A stretch of DNA of 64,000 bases. Origin: Streptomyces lanatus. GTDB lineage: Bacteria > Actinomycetota > Actinomycetes > Streptomycetales > Streptomycetaceae. The DNA lies in assembly GCF_014655715.1 (NCBI RefSeq), contig NZ_BNBM01000007.1, positions 1 through 64,000 of the forward strand, read 5' to 3'. A model generated the notes under the pieces. The model was not told the DNA's origin, searched no databases, and was given only the letters and a program-made list of their open reading frames with translations. A program made the position numbers and the translations under genes. Positions 33,187 to 41,878 of the stretch are shown one piece after another; position 1 is the stretch's first letter, and each line of letters starts with the position of its first letter.

Positions 33187-34155
33187 ATGGTCGAGCACCG
33201 CATGATCGATGTGAACGGGATCCGGCTGCATATAGCGGAAGAGGGCGAGGGTCCGCTCGTCGTGCTGTTGCACGGCTTCCCGGAGTCCTGGCACTCCTGG
33301 CGTCATCAGTTCGGCCCGTTGGCGGAGGCCGGGTTCCGGGTGGTTGCGCCGGATCAGCGGGGGTACGGCCGTAGTGATCATCCGGAGAGCGTGGACGCGT
33401 ACAGCATCCTTCGTCTCGTCGGGGACGTGATCGGGCTCATTCACGCCCTGGGCGAGACGCAGGCGTTCGTCGTCGGGCATGACTGGGGCGCGCCCGTGGC
33501 CTGGCACACCGCGCTGCTGCGGCCCGATGTGGTGCGCGGAGTGGTGGGGCTGAGCGTGCCGCCGCCGTTCCGTGGGGAGCGGCCGCCGCTCGTCGCCATG
33601 CAGGAGCGGTTCGGGGGGCGGTTCTACTGGAACTACTTCGACCGGCCCGGGGTCGCCGACGCCGAGTTCGCCCTGGACACCCGCACCGCCCTACGCAAGC
33701 TGTTCTACTCCGCCTCCGGTGACGCCCCGGACGCCGGACGCCCCGACCAGGCCCTGGTGGCCGACCCGGAGCGGGGCTGGCTCGCGGACATGACCGACCC
33801 GGACGTGCTGCCGGACTGGCTCACCGAGGAGGACCTCGACGAGCTCACCGGGAGCTACGCCAAGGGCTTCACCGGAGCCCTGAACTGGTACCGCAACCTC
33901 GACCGCAACTGGGAGTTGACCGCCCCCTGGCACGGCGCGGTCGTCAGCCCGCCCGCCCTGTACATGTACGGCGACCGCGACCTGGTCCCGGCCTTCCCCG
34001 GCACACCCGAACTCATCGCCCAGCTCCCCCAGTTGATGCCCGACCTCCGCCGCGAGCCGATCCTCCTGCCCGGCTGCGGCCACTGGACCCAGCAGGAGCG
34101 GCCCGCCGAAGTGAACTCCGCGCTGGTCGACTTCCTCACCGAGCTGCGACGCTGA
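33187..34155 (+). CDS. alpha/beta hydrolase, epoxide hydrolase type
   Basis: The 322-residue protein has the epoxide hydrolase layout: the oxyanion motif HGFPESWHSWR, the nucleophile Asp99 in GHDWGAPVAW (Asp rather than Ser), a cap domain with FYWNYF and NWYRNLDRNW supplying the epoxide-polarising Tyr residues, and the catalytic His299 (GCGHWTQQERP). It converts epoxides to vicinal diols. ATG 33187 lies 7 nt after a -10-like TATCCT (33175-33180), so the mRNA may be leaderless. An ankyrin-repeat gene follows after 4 bp. Confidence 0.9.
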   Translation: MVEHRMIDVNGIRLHIAEEGEGPLVVLLHGFPESWHSWRHQFGPLAEAGFRVVAPDQRGYGRSDHPESVDAYSILRLVGDVIGLIHALGETQAFVVGHDWGAPVAWHTALLRPDVVRGVVGLSVPPPFRGERPPLVAMQERFGGRFYWNYFDRPGVADAEFALDTRTALRKLFYSASGDAPDAGRPDQALVADPERGWLADMTDPDVLPDWLTEEDLDELTGSYAKGFTGALNWYRNLDRNWELTAPWHGAVVSPPALYMYGDRDLVPAFPGTPELIAQLPQLMPDLRREPILLPGCGHWTQQERPAEVNSALVDFLTELRR

Positions 34156-34159
34156 CGGC

Positions 34160-34576
34160 GTGAACCGACGACGGCAGAAGAAACTCACCCAGCGGCTGGT
34201 GCTCGCCGCGAGCCTTGGTGAAGTCGCCGAGGTACGAGGCTTGTTGCGCTCCGGTGCGCAGGTCACTCCAGCCAACAGGGAAGGCACTACGCCGCTTTAC
34301 GCCGCGTCCGTGCACGGTGCGGCCGATGTCGTGGGTCTCCTGCTGGAGGCCGGCGCGGGTCCCGACATCGAGAGCGGATACGGCACCGAGGGCACCCCGC
34401 TGTGCGCGGCGGCCTGCTGGGGGCACACCGAGACGGTGCGGGTGCTGCTGGAGCACGGCGCCGATCCGGCCCTGCGGGAGGACGACGGAACCGGGAACTC
34501 GCCCATGGACTGGGCGCTCGCCGGTCCTCACCCCGATGTGGCCGGGCTGCTGCGGGACGCGGGTGCGGGCGGCTGA
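34160..34576 (+). CDS. ankyrin-repeat protein
   Basis: The 138-residue protein has three to four ankyrin repeats with the TPLYAA.HG.ADVVGLLLEAGA and TPLCAAACWGHTETVRVLLEHGADP pattern, preceded by a basic start (MNRRRQKKLTQRL). It has no signal peptide or enzyme domain and is presumably a cytoplasmic protein-binding module. GTG 34160 is 4 bp after the epoxide hydrolase stop, so the two are co-transcribed and the strong terminator at 34620-34664 ends the unit. Confidence 0.88.
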   Translation: MNRRRQKKLTQRLVLAASLGEVAEVRGLLRSGAQVTPANREGTTPLYAASVHGAADVVGLLLEAGAGPDIESGYGTEGTPLCAAACWGHTETVRVLLEHGADPALREDDGTGNSPMDWALAGPHPDVAGLLRDAGAGG

Positions 34577-34619
34577 GTGGTCTGACGGCACATGGCTGAC
34601 GGCACACGTCGCACGAAAA

Positions 34620-34664
34620 GGGGCGCCCCGTACGGCAACGTACAACTGCCGTACGAGGCGCCCC
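34620..34664. terminator. bidirectional terminator, 17-bp stem
   Basis: GGGGCGCC (34620-34627) and CGTACGGCA (34629-34637) pair with TGCCGTACG (34647-34655) and GGCGCCCC (34657-34664), with one mismatch and a 9-nt loop. AAAA precedes and TT follows, so it can act for both the ankyrin gene and convergent serC. Confidence 0.85.
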
Positions 34665-34689
34665 TTCAGCCCTCTGCTGACCTACCGCG

Positions 34690-35808
34690 TCAGAGCTTCT
34701 CGATCACATAGTCGACGCACTTCGTCAGCGCCTCGATGTCCGCCGGGTCGATCGCCGGGAACATCGCCACGCGCAGCTGGTTGCGGCCGAGCTTGCGGTA
34801 GGGCTCGGTGTCGACGATGCCGTTGGCGCGCAGGACCTTGGCGACGGCGGCCGCGTCGACCTCGTCCGTGAAGTCGATCGTGCCGATGACCGCCGAGCGC
34901 TTCGCGGGGTCGGTGACGAAGGGGTTGGCGTACTTGATGTCCTCGGCCCAGCCGTAGAGCGTGCGCGCGGAGGTGGCCGTGCGGCGGACCGCCCAGTCCA
35001 GGCCGCCCTGGCCGTTGATCCACTCCAGCTGCTGGTTCAGGAGGAAGAGGGTGGACAGGGCCGGGGTGTTGTACGTCTGGTTCTTGCGGGAGTTGTCGAT
35101 CGCCGTGGGGAGGCTGAAGAACTCCGGGATGTGGCGGCCGGACGCGTGGATGCGCTCGGCGCGCTCGATCGCCGCCGGGGAGAAGACGCCGATCCACAGG
35201 CCGCCGTCGGAGGCGAAGGACTTCTGCGGGGCGAAGTAGTAGACGTCGGTCTCGGAGACGTCGACCGGGAGGCCGCCGGCGCCCGACGTCGCGTCGACCA
35301 GGACCAGCGATCCGGAGTCGGCGCCCGGCACGCGCTTGATCGGCATGGCCACGCCGGTCGAGGTCTCGTTGTGGGTGAAGGCGTACACGTCGACGCCGGC
35401 CTCGGCGACCGGCTCCGGGTGCGTGCCCGGGTCGGTGGAGATGACGTCCGGGTCGGCCAGCCAGGGGGCCAGCTTCGCGGCCTTCGCGAACTTCGAGCTG
35501 AACTCGCCGAAGGTGAGGTGCTGCGACCTGTTCTCGATCAGGCCGTGCGTCGCGATGTCCCAGAACGCCGTCGAGCCGCCGTTGCCGAGGACGACCTCAT
35601 AGCCCTCGGGGAGCTGGAACAGCTCGCTGATGCCCTCGCGCACCTGGCCGACCAGGTTCTTGACCGGGGCCTGGCGGTGGGAGGTGCCGAGGAGGGAGGT
35701 TCCGGTGGCGGCCAGCGCGTCCAGCGCTTCCGTCCGCACCTTGGAGGGGCCCGCGCCGAAACGTCCGTCGGCGGGCTTGATGTCAGCGGGAATCTGGATC
35801 TCAGCCAC
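34690..35808 (-). CDS. serC: phosphoserine aminotransferase
   Basis: The 372-residue enzyme catalyses the PLP-dependent transamination of 3-phosphohydroxypyruvate in serine (and pyridoxal phosphate) synthesis. The start AEIQIPADIKPADGRFGAGPSKVR, the GTSHRQAPVKNLVG segment and the PLP Lys196 in FAPQKSFASDGG match the actinobacterial SerC type. GTG 35808 is the natural start; the longer open frame upstream only reads 12-bp repeats. No Shine-Dalgarno sequence is present, but TAACCT ends 7 nt before the GTG, which points to a leaderless transcript. It is divergent from the FAD/Fe-S oxidoreductase locus. Confidence 0.95.
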   Translation of the reverse strand: MAEIQIPADIKPADGRFGAGPSKVRTEALDALAATGTSLLGTSHRQAPVKNLVGQVREGISELFQLPEGYEVVLGNGGSTAFWDIATHGLIENRSQHLTFGEFSSKFAKAAKLAPWLADPDVISTDPGTHPEPVAEAGVDVYAFTHNETSTGVAMPIKRVPGADSGSLVLVDATSGAGGLPVDVSETDVYYFAPQKSFASDGGLWIGVFSPAAIERAERIHASGRHIPEFFSLPTAIDNSRKNQTYNTPALSTLFLLNQQLEWINGQGGLDWAVRRTATSARTLYGWAEDIKYANPFVTDPAKRSAVIGTIDFTDEVDAAAVAKVLRANGIVDTEPYRKLGRNQLRVAMFPAIDPADIEALTKCVDYVIEKL

Positions 35809-35874
35809 GACAGGGAGGTTAGCCGGTGGAGGAAACCTGGGTGAAACCTCGTCCGTCGGATGAGACGGCGTTTT

Positions 35875-35946
35875 GCCTTTCGAGTCGCCCTTCGAGTCGC
35901 CCTTCGAGTCGCCCTTCGAGTTGTCCTTGGAGTTGTCCTTCGAGAA
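35875..35946. repeat. six 12-bp tandem repeats upstream of serC
   Basis: Six copies of a 12-bp unit fill 35875-35946: copies 1-4 are close to GCCCTTCGAGTC and copies 5-6 to GTCCTTCGAGTT. They lie in the divergent region between serC and the FAD/Fe-S oxidoreductase gene, starting 67 bp from the serC start. On the minus strand they read DSKG/NSKD tetrapeptides in the serC frame. Confidence 0.8.
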
Positions 35947-35980
35947 GAGGCAGCCCCGGGCGGGCTGATTGAGTGGACGC

Positions 35981-38874
35981 ATGTCGGAACTTGAGACGGA
36001 GCTGCGCAAGGCCGTCCGGGGCGAGGTCGCTTTCGACGTCACCTCTCGGGCGCTGACGACGATGGACGCGTCCAACTATCGACGCGTCCCCCTGGGTGTG
36101 GTCGCACCACATGGTGCCGACGACATCGCCGCAGTGCTGGAGGTGTGTCGGGACCATATGGTGCCGGTGGTGGCACGGGGCGGCGGCACATCGATCGCCG
36201 GGCAGGCCACCGGTACCGGCATCGTCCTGGACTTCACCCGCCATATGAACCGGCTCGTCTCGCTGGACCCGGACACCCGCACCGCCGTCGTCCAGCCCGG
36301 CCTCGTCCTGGACCGCCTCCAGGACGCCGCCGCCCCGCACGGGCTCCGCTTCGGCCCCGACCCCTCCACCCACAGCCGCTGCACGCTCGGCGGAATGATC
36401 GGCAACAACTCCTGCGGCTCGCATTCGGTGGCGTGGGGGACCACCGCCGACAGCGTGCGGGAACTGGACGTCATCAGCGGACGCGGGGAGCGGCTGCGGC
36501 TCGGGCAGGGGTGGGCCGGTGCGCCGGAGGGGCTGCGGGAACTGGTCGACGGGGAGCTGGCGCGGCTGCGGACCGGATTCCCCGAGCTGCCGCGCCGTAT
36601 CTCCGGGTACGCCCTCGACGCCCTGCTGCCGGAGAAGGGCGCCGACGTCGCCCGTTCCTTCTGCGGCAGCGAGGGCACCCTCGGCATCCTCACCGAGGCG
36701 GTCGTACGCCTCGTCGAGGCGCCACGCGCGCGTGCGCTCGCCGTGCTGGGGTACGGCGACGAGAGCGCGGCCGCGGAGGCGGCTGCCGGGCTGCTGCCGT
36801 ACGGGCCGCTGACCGTGGAGGGCATGGCGGCCGACCTGGTGTCCTCGGCGGACGTGCTGCCCCGGGGCGGAGCCTGGCTGTTCGTGGAGACGGGCGGGGA
36901 GTCGGAGAGCGAGGCACGCGCGCGTGCGGAGGCGATCGTGCGGGGCGCCGCCGACGACGTCGTCGGGTCGATGGTCGTCACCGACCCGGGCGGGCAGCGG
37001 GCCCTGTGGCGCATCCGGGAGGACGCCAGCGGTACGGCGACCCGGATGCCGGACGGCAGCGAGGCCTGGCCCGGCTGGGAGGACTGCGCGGTGCCCCCGC
37101 AGCGGCTCGGGGCGTATCTGCGGGACTTCCGGGCGCTGCTGACCGCGCACGGGCTGCGCGGGACGCCGTACGGGCACTTCGGGGACGGCTGCATCCACGT
37201 CCGTATCGACTTCGACCTGCTGACGGAGCCGGGCGTCGCCCGTTTCCGGCGCTTCTCGGAGGAGCTCGCCGAGGTCGTCGTGGCGCACGGGGGGCGCTGT
37301 CCGGGGAGCACGGGGACGGGCAGGCGCGGACCGAGCTGCTGCCGAAGATGTACGGGGACGAGATGGTCGCTCTCTTCGAGCGGGCCAAGGGGGTGTGGGA
37401 CCCGGACGACCTGCTCAACCCGGGGATGCTGGTACGCCCGGCCCCGCTCGACACCAACCTCCGCTTCTCGGTCCTGCCCCGGCAGCCCGTGGACGTCGCC
37501 TTCGGCTACCCGGCCGACGGCGGGGACTTCTCGGCCGCCGTACGGCGCTGTGTCGGGGTCGCCAAGTGCCGTACGACATCGACGACCGGCCCCGCCGTCA
37601 TGTGCCCGTCGTTCCGGGCGACCGGCGAGGAGGAGCACTCCACGCGCGGGCGTGCCCGGCTGCTGCACGAGATGCTCGCCGGGGAACTGGTGACCGACGG
37701 ATGGCGTTCGACCGAGGTGCGTGACGCGCTGGACCTGTGCCTCGCCTGCAAGGGCTGCCGGTCCGACTGTCCGGTCGAGGTCGACATGGCCACGTACAAG
37801 GCGGAGTTCCTGCACCACCACTACGAGGGACGGCGCCGCCCGGCCGCGCACCACAGCATGGGCCGGCTGCCCGAGTGGCTGCGGCTCGTGGCACGCACGC
37901 GTACCGCGTCGTCGGTCAACGCCCTTGCCGCTGTACGGCCCCTTGCGTGGGTCGCGAAACGGCTCGGCGGGATCGCCCCCGAGCGCGACATCCCACGGCT
38001 GGCTACGCGGACGTTCAGCCGGTGGTGGGAGCGCCGGGAGAGGGCGGTCGCCGGGGACGGTGAGCTGGTCATCCTGTGGCCGGACACCTTCACCGAGCAC
38101 CTCTCGCCGTCCGTGGGGCGGGCGGCCGTACACGTGCTGGAGGCGGCCGGGCTGCGGGTGGCGCTGCCGCCGACGCTGCGTATGCGCCGGTCGGCGGGCG
38201 GCGAGGGAGTGGCTGTCGCCATGGATCCGAAGTCCGTCCTGCGCGGCCGGGAACGCGTCTGCTGCGGGCTGACATACGTCTCCACCGGCCAGCTCGACCG
38301 CGCCCGCGCGGTGCTACGGCGCACGCTCGACCTCATGGAGCCGGTGCTGGAGACGGCCGCGCCGGTCGTCGTGCTCGAACCGAGCTGCGCGGCGGCCCTG
38401 CGCTCCGACCTGCCGGAACTGCTGCATGACGACCCCCGGGCCCAGCGCCTCGCCGACCGCGTCCTGACCTTCGCCGAAGCACTGGAACGACACGCTCCGC
38501 ACTGGACGCCGCCCCACGTGGACCGTCCGGTGGTCGGGCAGACGCACTGTCATCAGCACGCGGTACTGGGCGACACGGCCGACCGCCGACTGCGCGAGGC
38601 CGCGGGCCTGTCCGGCGACCTGAGCGGCGGCTGCTGCGGCCTCGCGGGCAACTTCGGCTTCGAGAAGGGGCACTTCGAGGTGTCGGTGGCCTGCGCGGAG
38701 GAGCAGTTGCTGCCGGCGGTGCGGGGAGCGGGGGAGGGGGCGGTGGTGCTGGCGGACGGTTTCTCCTGCCGGACGCAGCTGGAGCAGTTGGCGGGGGTGC
38801 GGGGGTGGCATTTGGCGGAGGTGTTGGCGGGTGGGCTTGGGGCGGAGGATGGGCTCGGGTCGGCGGACGAATGA
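35981..38874 (+). pseudogene. FAD-linked oxidase / Fe-S oxidoreductase fusion, one-base frameshift
   Basis: Restoring one base gives a protein of about 964 residues. The first half is a GlcD-type FAD domain (FDVTSRALTTMDASNYRRVP, VVARGGGTSIAGQATG, GGMIGNNSCGSHSVAWG, FCGSEGTLGILTEA, YGHFGDGCIHVRIDFDL). The second half has the Fe-S motif CLACKGCRSDCPVE and two CCG-type motifs (CCGLTY and GGCCGLAGNFG). The frame breaks at the G run 37289-37294: adding one G restores AHGGALSGEHGDGQARTELLPKMYG. As read, the product would be cut after about residue 436. Such fusions oxidise D-2-hydroxyacids such as D-lactate and pass electrons to quinones. Either a real inactivating indel or a homopolymer read error is possible. 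Confidence 0.9.
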
Positions 38875-38999
38875 CCGGGGTCCTGGCCAGCCTCACGGCC
38901 ACCGGGGTGAGGCTCCACCCCCGGTGCCTCCCGGTGCGCTTCGGCCGCGTGGCGGCTTCGTAGGCTGGCCGGACCTGCCACCCGCAAGGAGTCCCGCCC

Positions 39000-40133
39000 G
39001 TGACCCAGCCGCCCCTGCGTCTTCAGTCCCTCACCCGCGAGCAGCATCTCGCCTTCGTCGCGGCCCGGCCGTCCGCCAGCCATATGCAGCTCCCTTCCTG
39101 GGGTGAGGTGAAGCCGGACTGGACGGCGGAGAGCCTGGGCTGGTTCGACGGGGAGGGGCAGTTGGTGGGGGCGGCGCTCGTGCTCTACCGTCCGCTGCCG
39201 AGGCTGAAGCGGTACCTGGCGTATCTCCCGGAGGGGCCGGTCATCGACTGGCACGCCCCCGACCTCGCCGAACGCTGGCTCGCGCCGATGCTCGCGCACC
39301 TCAAGGCCAAGGGCGCCTTCTCCGTGAAGATGGGCCCGCCCGTGGTCACCCGCCGCTGGAGCCCGGACGCGGTGAAGGCGGCCATCGCCGACCCGGCCGC
39401 CCGGCGGCTGCGGGACGCGGAGCCCACGTCGTACGAACCCGGCGCCCAGGACATCGCCGAACGGCTGCGGCGCTCCGGCTGGCGGCAGACCGAGCCCGGC
39501 GGCGAGGACGGCTTCGCGGCCGGACAGCCGCGCTACGTCTGCCAGGTGCCGTTCGCCGGACGGACCCTGGACGACATCCAGCGCGGCCTCAACCAGCAGT
39601 GGCGGCGCAACATCAAGAAGGCCGAGAAGGCGGGCGTCAAGGTCGTGCAGGGCGGTTACGACGACCTGCCCGTCTTCTACGACCTCTACGCCGAGACCGC
39701 CGAGCGCGACCGCTTCATCCCGCGCCCGCTGCCGTACTTCCAGCGCATGTGGACCGCGCTCACCGCCGAGCACCCCGACCGGATGCGGCTCTATCTCGCC
39801 CACCACGACGGCGACACCCTGGCCGCCGCCACCATGCTGACCGTGGGCGAACATGTCTGGTACTCCTATGGCGCCTCCACCAGCCGTAAGCGCGAGGTGC
39901 AGCCCAACAACGCCATGCAGTGGCGGATGATGTGCGACGCGCACACACTGGGCGCCGCCGTCTACGACTTCCGCGGCATCACCGACACCCTCGAGGAGTC
40001 CAACCACCTGCTGGGCCTGCTGCGGTTCAAGGTGGGCGCCGGCGGTGAGGCCGTCGAGTACCTGGGGGAGTGGGACTTCCCGCTGAACCGGATGCTGCAC
40101 AAGGCGCTGGATCTGTACATGGCGCGCCGATAG
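39000..40133 (+). CDS. femX: FemX-like peptidoglycan bridge glycyltransferase
   Basis: The 377-residue protein is a FemABX aminoacyltransferase made of two GNAT-like halves. Recognisable segments are HMQLPSWGEVKP, YLAYLPEGPVIDW, LNQQWRRNIKKAEKAGVKV (lipid-binding basic helix), ERDRFIPRPLPYFQRMW and the DFRGITDTLEESNHLLGLLRFKVGAGGEAVEYLGEWDFPLN end. In Streptomyces, whose stem peptide carries LL-diaminopimelate and a single Gly bridge, FemX adds that Gly to lipid II using Gly-tRNA at the inner membrane face. GTG 39000 has AAGGAG 8 nt upstream. It is monocistronic. The specific FemX assignment rests on family resemblance. Confidence 0.88.
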   Translation: MTQPPLRLQSLTREQHLAFVAARPSASHMQLPSWGEVKPDWTAESLGWFDGEGQLVGAALVLYRPLPRLKRYLAYLPEGPVIDWHAPDLAERWLAPMLAHLKAKGAFSVKMGPPVVTRRWSPDAVKAAIADPAARRLRDAEPTSYEPGAQDIAERLRRSGWRQTEPGGEDGFAAGQPRYVCQVPFAGRTLDDIQRGLNQQWRRNIKKAEKAGVKVVQGGYDDLPVFYDLYAETAERDRFIPRPLPYFQRMWTALTAEHPDRMRLYLAHHDGDTLAAATMLTVGEHVWYSYGASTSRKREVQPNNAMQWRMMCDAHTLGAAVYDFRGITDTLEESNHLLGLLRFKVGAGGEAVEYLGEWDFPLNRMLHKALDLYMARR

Positions 40134-40215
40134 TCCTCCCTTAGGAACAGGTCCTAGGAATACGTCCCCGTCCACACTCTGGGACAGTGGCATAACGGGT
40201 TCACACACCTGACGT

Positions 40216-40233
40216 AGTCCACTACTCTGGACT
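40216..40233. promoter_or_regulatory. 18-bp palindrome upstream of the EamA exporter gene
   Basis: AGTCCA (40216-40221), CTACTC, TGGACT (40228-40233). The spacer contains a TACTCT that could be a -10 box, so a bound regulator would block the promoter of the exporter gene starting at 40284. Confidence 0.55.
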
Positions 40234-40283
40234 CGAAAGTGCAGCACGCTGAACGAACCCCGCGCCGAACCCCAGGAACGCCC

Positions 40284-41210
40284 GTGACCACCACGTCCTC
40301 ACAGACCCACGCCGTGCCCGATTCGACGGTCGGCGCCCCGGGCGGCCGGTGGGGCTCGCTCGGTCCCGTCGGCCTGGTGCTCGCCGGAGGCATCTCGGTG
40401 CAGTTCGGCGGCGCCCTCGCCGTGAGCCTGATGCCGCGGGCCGGTGCCCTCGGAGTGGTGGCGCTGCGGCTGCTGGTGGCCGCGGTCGTGCTGCTGGTGG
40501 TCTGCCGGCCCCGGCTGCGCGGCCACTCCCGCACCGACTGGGGCACGGTGATCGTCTTCGGTGTCACCATGGCCGCGATGAACGGCCTCTTCTACCAGTC
40601 GGTCGCCCGCATCCCGCTGGGCCCCGCGGTCACCCTGGAGGTCCTCGGCCCGCTCGCCCTCTCCGTCCTGTCGTCCCGGCGCGCGATCAATTTCGTCTGG
40701 GCCGGATTCGCGCTCGCGGGGGTCTTCCTCCTCGGCGCCGGAGGCTTCGACAGCCTCGACCCCATAGGTGTCGCCTTTGCCCTGGCGGCCGGCGCCATGT
40801 GGGCGGCCTACATAGTCTTCAGCGCCCGTACGGGCCGACGCTTCCCCCAGGCCGACGGGCTCGCGCTCGCCATGGCGGTGGGGGCCGTACTGTTCCTGCC
40901 CCTGGGCATCGTCGAGTCGGGTACGAAGCTCATCAACCCCGTGACCATTGCCCTGGGTGCGGCCGTGGCGATCCTCTCCTCGGTCCTCCCCTACACGCTT
41001 GAACTCCTCGCCCTGCGCCGCCTGCCCGCGGCGACCTTCGCCATCCTGATGAGCCTGGAACCGGCGGTCGCCGCTACAGCCGGTTTCCTCGTCCTGGACC
41101 AGGCGCTCTCCGCGCTGCAGGCCCTCGCCATCGCTCTGGTCATCGTGGCGAGCATGGGGGCGGTGCGGACCCAGGTGGGGCGGGGGCGGGCGAAGGCCGT
41201 CACCGGTTGA
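40284..41210 (+). CDS. EamA/DMT-family exporter, RhtA-like
   Basis: The 308-residue protein has ten membrane helices in two EamA halves. The ISVQFGGALAVSLMPRAGALGVVALRLLVAAVVLL start and NGLFYQSVARIPLGPAVTLEVLGPLALSVLSSRR match the RhtA threonine/homoserine exporter type. GTG 40284 with AGGAAC upstream was preferred to the longer frame. It probably exports amino acids or related metabolites. Its 3' end overlaps the convergent DHFR-like gene by 11 bp. Confidence 0.9.
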   Translation: MTTTSSQTHAVPDSTVGAPGGRWGSLGPVGLVLAGGISVQFGGALAVSLMPRAGALGVVALRLLVAAVVLLVVCRPRLRGHSRTDWGTVIVFGVTMAAMNGLFYQSVARIPLGPAVTLEVLGPLALSVLSSRRAINFVWAGFALAGVFLLGAGGFDSLDPIGVAFALAAGAMWAAYIVFSARTGRRFPQADGLALAMAVGAVLFLPLGIVESGTKLINPVTIALGAAVAILSSVLPYTLELLALRRLPAATFAILMSLEPAVAATAGFLVLDQALSALQALAIALVIVASMGAVRTQVGRGRAKAVTG

Positions 41211-41799
41211 GGCGGGCAGCGCTCCGGGGCGCGGCCTGGCGCACCACGCGGTGGCGGAGGTACACGACCCGCGAGTTGAAGGTGCGGGTCTCGACGAGTT
41301 CGAGATCGACCCGGCGCTCATGCCGCGGGAAGTACGGGATGCCGCCGCCGACCAGCACCGGGTAGACCATCGTGCGGTACTCGTCGATCAGCCCCGCTGC
41401 GGCCGCCTCGGCGGCGAGAGTCGCACCGCCGATCGCGATCTCGCCCTCCCCGGGCTCGGCCCGCAGCCGCTCGATCTCCTCCGCCACGCCGCCGGAGGCC
41501 AGGCGGGCATTGCCCCGCACCTCCGACAGCGTGGTGGAGAACACCACCTTCGGGAGCGGCTTCCAGAGCGCGGTCCATTCGAGTTCGGCCTTGCCGAGCG
41601 CCGGATCCTGGTCGGCGGTCTCCCAGTACAGCATCGTCTCGTACAGCCGCCGTCCCATCAGATGGACGTCGACGTCCCGAATGTCGTCGATCCAGAAGCG
41701 GAACACATCCGCGTCGGGCACCGTCCAGCCGAAGTCGCCGTCCGGTCCGACGATATAGCCGTCGAGTGAGACGCTCATCGAGTACGTCACGCTGCGCAT
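41200..41799 (-). CDS. dihydrofolate reductase-like (RibD C-terminal) protein
   Basis: The 199-residue protein has the RibD_C/DHFR fold: MRSVTYSMSVSLDGYIVGPDGDFGW, LMGRRLYETMLYWE (dinucleotide-binding GRRxYE), VVFSTTLSEVRGN, IAIGGATLAAEAAAAGLIDEYRTMVYPVLVGGGIPYFP. It lacks the folate-specific residues of true DHFR, so it is an NADPH-dependent reductase of unknown substrate. ATG 41799 has GAGGAGGA upstream. Confidence 0.88.
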   Translation of the reverse strand: MRSVTYSMSVSLDGYIVGPDGDFGWTVPDADVFRFWIDDIRDVDVHLMGRRLYETMLYWETADQDPALGKAELEWTALWKPLPKVVFSTTLSEVRGNARLASGGVAEEIERLRAEPGEGEIAIGGATLAAEAAAAGLIDEYRTMVYPVLVGGGIPYFPRHERRVDLELVETRTFNSRVVYLRHRVVRQAAPRSAARLNR

Positions 41800-41878
41800 C
41801 AGGAGTCCTCCTCGGTGCGGGGGGTCGACTGTAAGACCGTCGGACGCCGGAGAACTCATCGCGACTCGCGGGACCGGT

